From the NCBI RefSeq assembly GCF_003116095.1, contig NZ_LGRA01000008.1, forward strand, positions 614,008-652,306: a DNA stretch of 38,299 nucleotides. Direction: 5' to 3'. The position numbers and the translations under genes are program-made. This document shows, piece after piece, positions 34,542-38,299 of the stretch. The notes beneath the pieces were generated by a model that did no database searches, was not told the origin of the DNA, and saw only the letters and a program-made list of their open reading frames with translations. The first letter of the stretch is position 1. Every line of letters begins with the position of its first letter. Origin of the DNA: Azospirillum sp. TSO35-2 (lineage in GTDB: Bacteria > Pseudomonadota > Alphaproteobacteria > Azospirillales > Azospirillaceae).

Positions 34542-35726
34542 TCAGCGTTCCGTCAGCAGGGCGACCGTCATCGTCTGGTTGTGCAGCCGGCAATCGACCA
34601 GATCGCGCATCGGCCCGATCTCGCCGTAGGAGTAGAAGCCGGTCAGCACCACGCCGGGCCCCAGCCGGTCGGCCACCGCCTGCACCTCCTCCTCCACCCG
34701 GTCGCCCATCACCAGCTTGCGGCCGACGCAGCTGACCAGCAGCGCAAGCGACTGCGGTTCGGCCCCGCCATCCGCAGGATGTCCCGCCGCGCCATGGTCG
34801 GCTGCGGCGATGGCGCCGGCCTGTTCGGCGCCGTCGACCAGCCCGTCGGTGCTGGCGTGCATCAGCCGCAGGTAGAAGCCCTCCTCCACCGTGCCGGCGA
34901 GGATCAGGCCGCCTGCCGCCTCGTCGATGCCCAGGATCGTGCGGATCAGCCCGACGGAGTCATGGTTGCCGTTCAGCAGCTCGAACGGGAACAGCAGGCC
35001 CGAGGCCGGCAGGTCGCGGGCGTAGTCGCCGAGATAACGCTTGTAGACGTTCAGTGCCGGCTCGCCGTCCAGCTCCAGCAGCCGGTTGCCGACCGACCGG
35101 GTCACCTTGCGCGCCGGGCCGAACGGCTCCCAGCCGCCGACCGAACCGAGGCCGAAGCGCAGGCCGGCTCCGCGCAGCCCGACCGCCACCGCGCGCCCTT
35201 CCGACACCCCCGACGGTCCCAGCACCAGCGTGCGGGTGAAGGCGCCGCCGTCACCGGCCAACCCGCCCGACACCGGAATGCCCGCCGGCAGGCACGACAC
35301 CAGCCCGTCGATCAGCGCGCTGCCGTTGACCGCGACGCCGCGGGCGAACAGCAGGACGCCCGACAGGTCCGGCAGCGCGGCGAGCGCCCGCCCAAGCGCC
35401 TCGCCCGCCGGTTGCGACTCGTCGGCGGAGCCGATGTCCGCCTCCGCCACGGCGATCGTGGCCCGCGTGAAGCGGATGGCGGTCACCGTGCAGGACTCGT
35501 CGAGCACGCCGTCCCCGACGATCTCGCCCGCGGTGCTGCACCCGGCCAGGACCGCACCGGGGAATGCGGCGGCCAGCCCGTCGGCGAAACCCGGCTGGTC
35601 GAACCGGGCGACCGACCCGAACACCAGGACCAGCTGGGCGCCTTCGGTCGTCGCGTCCGGCGGCATTGCGTCCGATGGAAAGGACACCGCCACCGAAGGC
35701 GCAAACACCGTCTGCCGGACCCGCAT
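34542..35726 (-). CDS. FIST domain sensory protein (FIST_N + FIST_C)
   Basis: This 394-residue protein contains a FIST_N part (about residues 30-225) and a FIST_C part (about 230-385), the usual complete pair. Visible family features are LVLVFGSVARF, FPGAVLAGCSTAGEIVGDGV, LPAGIPVSGGLAGDGGAFTRT and, near the end, SCVGRKLVMGDRVEEEVQAV and LTGFYSYGEIGPM. FIST domains are proposed to bind small ligands such as amino acids and feed kinases and c-di-GMP enzymes. There is no signal peptide, so sensing is cytoplasmic. ATG 35726, with GGGGGGAT upstream, is preferred to ATG 35738. It is the first gene of an operon with a hybrid kinase and an HD-GYP regulator, likely as a separate sensor. Confidence 0.9.
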   Translation of the reverse strand: MRVRQTVFAPSVAVSFPSDAMPPDATTEGAQLVLVFGSVARFDQPGFADGLAAAFPGAVLAGCSTAGEIVGDGVLDESCTVTAIRFTRATIAVAEADIGSADESQPAGEALGRALAALPDLSGVLLFARGVAVNGSALIDGLVSCLPAGIPVSGGLAGDGGAFTRTLVLGPSGVSEGRAVAVGLRGAGLRFGLGSVGGWEPFGPARKVTRSVGNRLLELDGEPALNVYKRYLGDYARDLPASGLLFPFELLNGNHDSVGLIRTILGIDEAAGGLILAGTVEEGFYLRLMHASTDGLVDGAEQAGAIAAADHGAAGHPADGGAEPQSLALLVSCVGRKLVMGDRVEEEVQAVADRLGPGVVLTGFYSYGEIGPMRDLVDCRLHNQTMTVALLTER

Positions 35727-36066
35727 GCATCCCCCCATCGCCGAACCGGCTGCACGCAGCCGCTGGCCGGAAGACTAGCACGGCGGTGGAACGAGGCGGA
35801 GCGGTTATCACCTTTGGGGGCGTCCAATGGTCATAATGACGCATAGGAAAATCCGGCGGCCGGCCACTCCACCAAAAAGGTCTATGAGCCCTCTCGCACG
35901 GAAAGGAGGGTTTCGCCGTAAGGATCTGTCAACCACACTGCGGTATGGTTGGTGGGGCCATCAGTGGAACAGCGCACGTAAAATCGCGGTTCCGCCGGGC
36001 CTCAGAACGAAACACACGGGTGGAAAGCCCGGGCATTCAGCACACTGCCGGGAGGAACTGCGTACC
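35727..36066. other. Divergent regulatory region between the FIST operon and the chemoreceptor
   Basis: This 340-bp spacer has no gene. It holds the interrupted palindrome GTCAT-A-ATGAC (35830-35840), small stem candidates CCCTC/GAGGG (35889-35910) and CAACCA/TGGTTG (35930-35951), and CCCGG/CCGGG (36028-36052), the last overlapping the chemoreceptor ribosome-binding site. No clear promoter pair or known riboswitch was found. Confidence 0.45.
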
Positions 36067-38299
36067 ATGACGATCGACCAGGGCCACAACTCCACTGCGC
36101 CGGGTCAGCCGGCCGAGCAACGCCGCCACCGCATGGGTGTGGGGGGCAAGCTGCTGCTGGCCTTCACCGGGATGGCCGGCATGACGGTGGCCGCCAGCGT
36201 GGTCGGGCTGATCTCCTTCTCGGCGGTGGAAGCGCCGCTGACGCGGATCGTCGGCACCGGCCTGCCGGAGATGGAGCTGGCCAAGCGCCTGTCGGGCGAA
36301 AGCAGCAGCATCGCCGCCGCCGCGCCCGCGCTGGCCGCCGTCGAAAGCCAGGGCGACCGCCAGCAGGTCTACGGCGACATCATGGGCCGCGGCAAGGCGC
36401 TGGACGAGCTGGTAAAGGAGCTGGGCACCCGCCGGCCCTCCGACCCGCAGATCGGCGAGATCCGCAGCAAGACGCAGGGCCTGATCGCCACGCTGGAGAA
36501 GGAAAACGCCGCGGTCGGCCACCGCCTGTCGGTGCGCGACACGCGCGAGGCGATGCTGGCCGGTCTGGCCAAGGGCTACGACGCGTTCCTCGCCAATCTG
36601 GCGCCGTTGACCGACCGGGCCGGCGCCACCCTGCGCAGCAAGGGCGAGACCCTGGATTCCAGCACCGAACGCGATATGGACGCGCTGGGCGATTCCGTGC
36701 GCTCGCTGATCACCATGTACGAGGTGCGCGGCGACCTGGGCTTGGCGTCCGAGGCGCTGACCCGCGCCGGCAGCGCCGAGACCTCCTTCGCCGTCACCCA
36801 GCACCAGCAGACCTATCTGGAATCCGCCGCCCGTCTGGTCAGCGCCACCGCACAGGTCGGCACCCGCCTGGGCCAGGAGGCATCGGACGGGCTGGACGCC
36901 TTCTTCCAGTTGGGCGACGGCGCCGACGGCGTCTTCGACCTGCGCCGCAAGGCGCTGGAGGCCCCGGCCGGGAGCGACGCGCGCGACGCGCTGCGCCAGA
37001 AGATTACCGCACGGCTGACCGACGCGGCCAAGCGCCAAGCCACCCTGCTGGAGCAGATGGAATCGCCGCTGATGCGGCTGAAGGCCGAGATCAAGCTGTC
37101 CAGCGTCAACGTGCGCTCGCAGACCCGCGATTCGATGCAGGATCTGCTGGGCGACGGGCTGGCCCGCTTCCGCACCTATCTGGAGCTGTCGACCTACGGG
37201 GCCGCCACCGTCGGTGCGCTGAACGAAGCGGCCCTGGCCCCGACCCCCGACCGGCTGAAGACGCTGGAAACCCGCTACGCCGCCGCCGCCCAGGCGATGG
37301 ACGACCGGTTGAAGACGCTGATGAAGAGCGGCGACGACGGCCTGCCGAAGCTGGTCAAGAGCGCCGAGATGCTGGCGACCTTCGGCAAGGGCGACAACAG
37401 CCTGTTCAAGCTGCGGCGCTCCGAATTGGAGGCGGTTGGCGAGAACGAGAAGATCCTGGCCGAAAACCGGCAGATCGCCCAGCAGTTCGCCGGCATGATC
37501 GACGGACAGATCGCCACGATGAAGGCGGAGGCTGATGCCGCCGCCGCCGGTGCCACCGACGCGCTGTCGGCCGGCCGCATGATGCTGGTCCTGTTCGCCG
37601 CCGCCAGCCTGGTCGGTGCGGCGGCGCTGGCTTGGTTCGTCGTCGGGCGCCACATCGTCGCCCGGCTCAGCCTGCTGTCCGACGCCATGCGCGCCATCGC
37701 CGCCGGCAACCTGAACACCGCCATCCCGGCCGCCGGCACCGACGAGATCGGCGACATGACCCGCGCCCTGATCGTCTTCCGCGACACCGCCAACGCCGCC
37801 AACGAGGCCAACGCCCGCGCCGAATCGGAACGCGGCCGTGCCGCCAACGAACGCCGCCGCGCCATGGTCGAGATGGCCGAGAGTTTCGAAAGCAGCGTGC
37901 GCGGTGTCCTCGACCGCGTTTCCCGCGCCGCGGGCGAGATGCAGGACATGGCCCAGCGGATGAGCCGCAACGCCGAAACCACCACCGGGGAAGCGGCGAC
38001 CGCCGCCAGCACCTCGCAGCAGGCCGAAGGCAGCGTCAAGGCGGTGGCCGCCGCGACGGAAGAGCTGTCGGCCTCGATCCAGGAGATCGGCAGCCAGGTC
38101 CACGCCTCCAGCCGCATTGCCCGCAAGGCCGCCGACGACGCCGAGCGCACCGACCGCACGGTGGAGGGGTTGTCGCAGACCGCCAACAAGATCGGCGAGG
38201 TGGTGCAGCTCATCAACGACATCGCCAGCCAGACCAACCTGCTGGCGCTGAACGCCACCATCGAGGCGGCGCGCGCCGGCGAGGCCGGCAAGGGCTTCG
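36067..38299 (+). CDS. Methyl-accepting chemotaxis protein, partial (3' end beyond window)
   Basis: This transmembrane chemoreceptor is open to the right edge after about 744 codons, so the end of its signalling domain is missing. TM1 lies at about residues 29-50 ([20 protein letters not shown]). A very large helical periplasmic region (about 52-500) follows, then TM2 (about 507-528, [20 protein letters not shown]). HAMP follows ([20 protein letters not shown], then [16 protein letters not shown]), then the signalling domain to the tip [20 protein letters not shown] and GEAGKGF. GGAGGA lies 10 nt before ATG 36067. Size and layout resemble the receptor at 13446, but the periplasmic parts are only loosely similar. 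It diverges from the FIST operon, so both may share control of motility behaviour. Confidence 0.92.
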   Translation, partial: MTIDQGHNSTAPGQPAEQRRHRMGVGGKLLLAFTGMAGMTVAASVVGLISFSAVEAPLTRIVGTGLPEMELAKRLSGESSSIAAAAPALAAVESQGDRQQVYGDIMGRGKALDELVKELGTRRPSDPQIGEIRSKTQGLIATLEKENAAVGHRLSVRDTREAMLAGLAKGYDAFLANLAPLTDRAGATLRSKGETLDSSTERDMDALGDSVRSLITMYEVRGDLGLASEALTRAGSAETSFAVTQHQQTYLESAARLVSATAQVGTRLGQEASDGLDAFFQLGDGADGVFDLRRKALEAPAGSDARDALRQKITARLTDAAKRQATLLEQMESPLMRLKAEIKLSSVNVRSQTRDSMQDLLGDGLARFRTYLELSTYGAATVGALNEAALAPTPDRLKTLETRYAAAAQAMDDRLKTLMKSGDDGLPKLVKSAEMLATFGKGDNSLFKLRRSELEAVGENEKILAENRQIAQQFAGMIDGQIATMKAEADAAAAGATDALSAGRMMLVLFAAASLVGAAALAWFVVGRHIVARLSLLSDAMRAIAAGNLNTAIPAAGTDEIGDMTRALIVFRDTANAANEANARAESERGRAANERRRAMVEMAESFESSVRGVLDRVSRAAGEMQDMAQRMSRNAETTTGEAATAASTSQQAEGSVKAVAAATEELSASIQEIGSQVHASSRIARKAADDAERTDRTVEGLSQTANKIGEVVQLINDIASQTNLLALNATIEAARAGEAGKGF
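38220..38270 (+). repeat. 51-bp exact repeat shared by two chemoreceptor genes (copy 2)
   Basis: Second copy of the sequence at 10468-10518, in the same orientation, 27.7 kb away. The receptor at 13446 carries a related but not identical version near 15560. Confidence 0.9.

Noticed and set aside
30688..34629. Very long plus-strand open frame opposite the hybrid kinase
   Set aside because: Its translation is Gln/Arg/His-rich low-complexity without any domain, while the minus strand encodes a complete hybrid kinase. It is a GC-bias shadow.
35880..35960. Possible c-di-GMP (GEMM) riboswitch before the chemoreceptor
   Set aside because: Small stems are present, but the conserved GEMM core and tetraloop-receptor sequences are not visible.
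36037..38103. Minus-strand open frame opposite the right-edge chemoreceptor
   Set aside because: It is antisense to clear TM, HAMP and signalling motifs and looks like Gly/Gln/Arg-rich noise.
1..38299. tRNA, rRNA, CRISPR arrays, insertion sequences, prophage or integrase genes
   Set aside because: I looked for T-loop-like motifs, regularly spaced repeats, transposase motifs and long terminal inverted repeats and saw none.

Overview
The window is very GC-rich, densely coded DNA that looks like an alphaproteobacterium of the Azospirillum/Rhodospirillales type. That placement is an inference from GC content, from protein character (an HWE/HisKA_2-type kinase, several large chemoreceptors, a methyltransferase divergent from gloB) and from an alphaproteobacterial style Pho box; no rRNA or tRNA is present to confirm it. 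I see no insertion sequence, phage, CRISPR array or origin. Two genes run off the edges: a lipoprotein-like alpha/beta hydrolase at the left and a chemoreceptor at the right.

Region 1 to 8.4 kb is a mixed metabolic and envelope stretch. It holds the partial hydrolase, an uncharacterised two-gene operon of membrane-anchored coiled-coil proteins, msrB, a pentapeptide-repeat protein, a BMP-type binding protein divergent from a Bcr/CflA-type drug exporter, and a two-gene unit of a NMT1/SsuA-like binding protein with a DsrE-like protein. Neither binding protein has a permease or ATPase beside it.

Region 8.4 to 16.1 kb holds ispE, a soluble chemoreceptor whose N-terminus resembles a sugar-diacid-recognition domain (TTG start), a methyltransferase divergent from gloB (glyoxalase II), a glutathione S-transferase and a large transmembrane chemoreceptor.

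Region 16.1 to 20.2 kb is the high-affinity phosphate uptake operon pstS-pstC-pstA-pstB, with a good Pho box upstream and two stem-loops between pstS and pstC. phoU and phoB do not follow pstB. Region 20.2 to 25.3 kb carries a small possible membrane protein, a Tet-type MFS exporter with a palindrome inside a candidate promoter, a YgiQ-family radical SAM protein and a short-chain dehydrogenase.

Region 25.3 to 38.3 kb is a signalling block. A CheC-like phosphatase, a three-PAS HWE/HisKA_2 kinase and a single-domain response regulator form one overlapping operon. A DUF2076 protein is divergent from it. A second operon, FIST sensor, hybrid kinase and HD-GYP response regulator, most likely converts a small-molecule or redox-type signal into lower c-di-GMP. 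A large chemoreceptor diverges from that operon. Together these suggest a cell that ties chemotaxis, c-di-GMP and phosphate status together, although no direct link between the modules is visible in the sequence.
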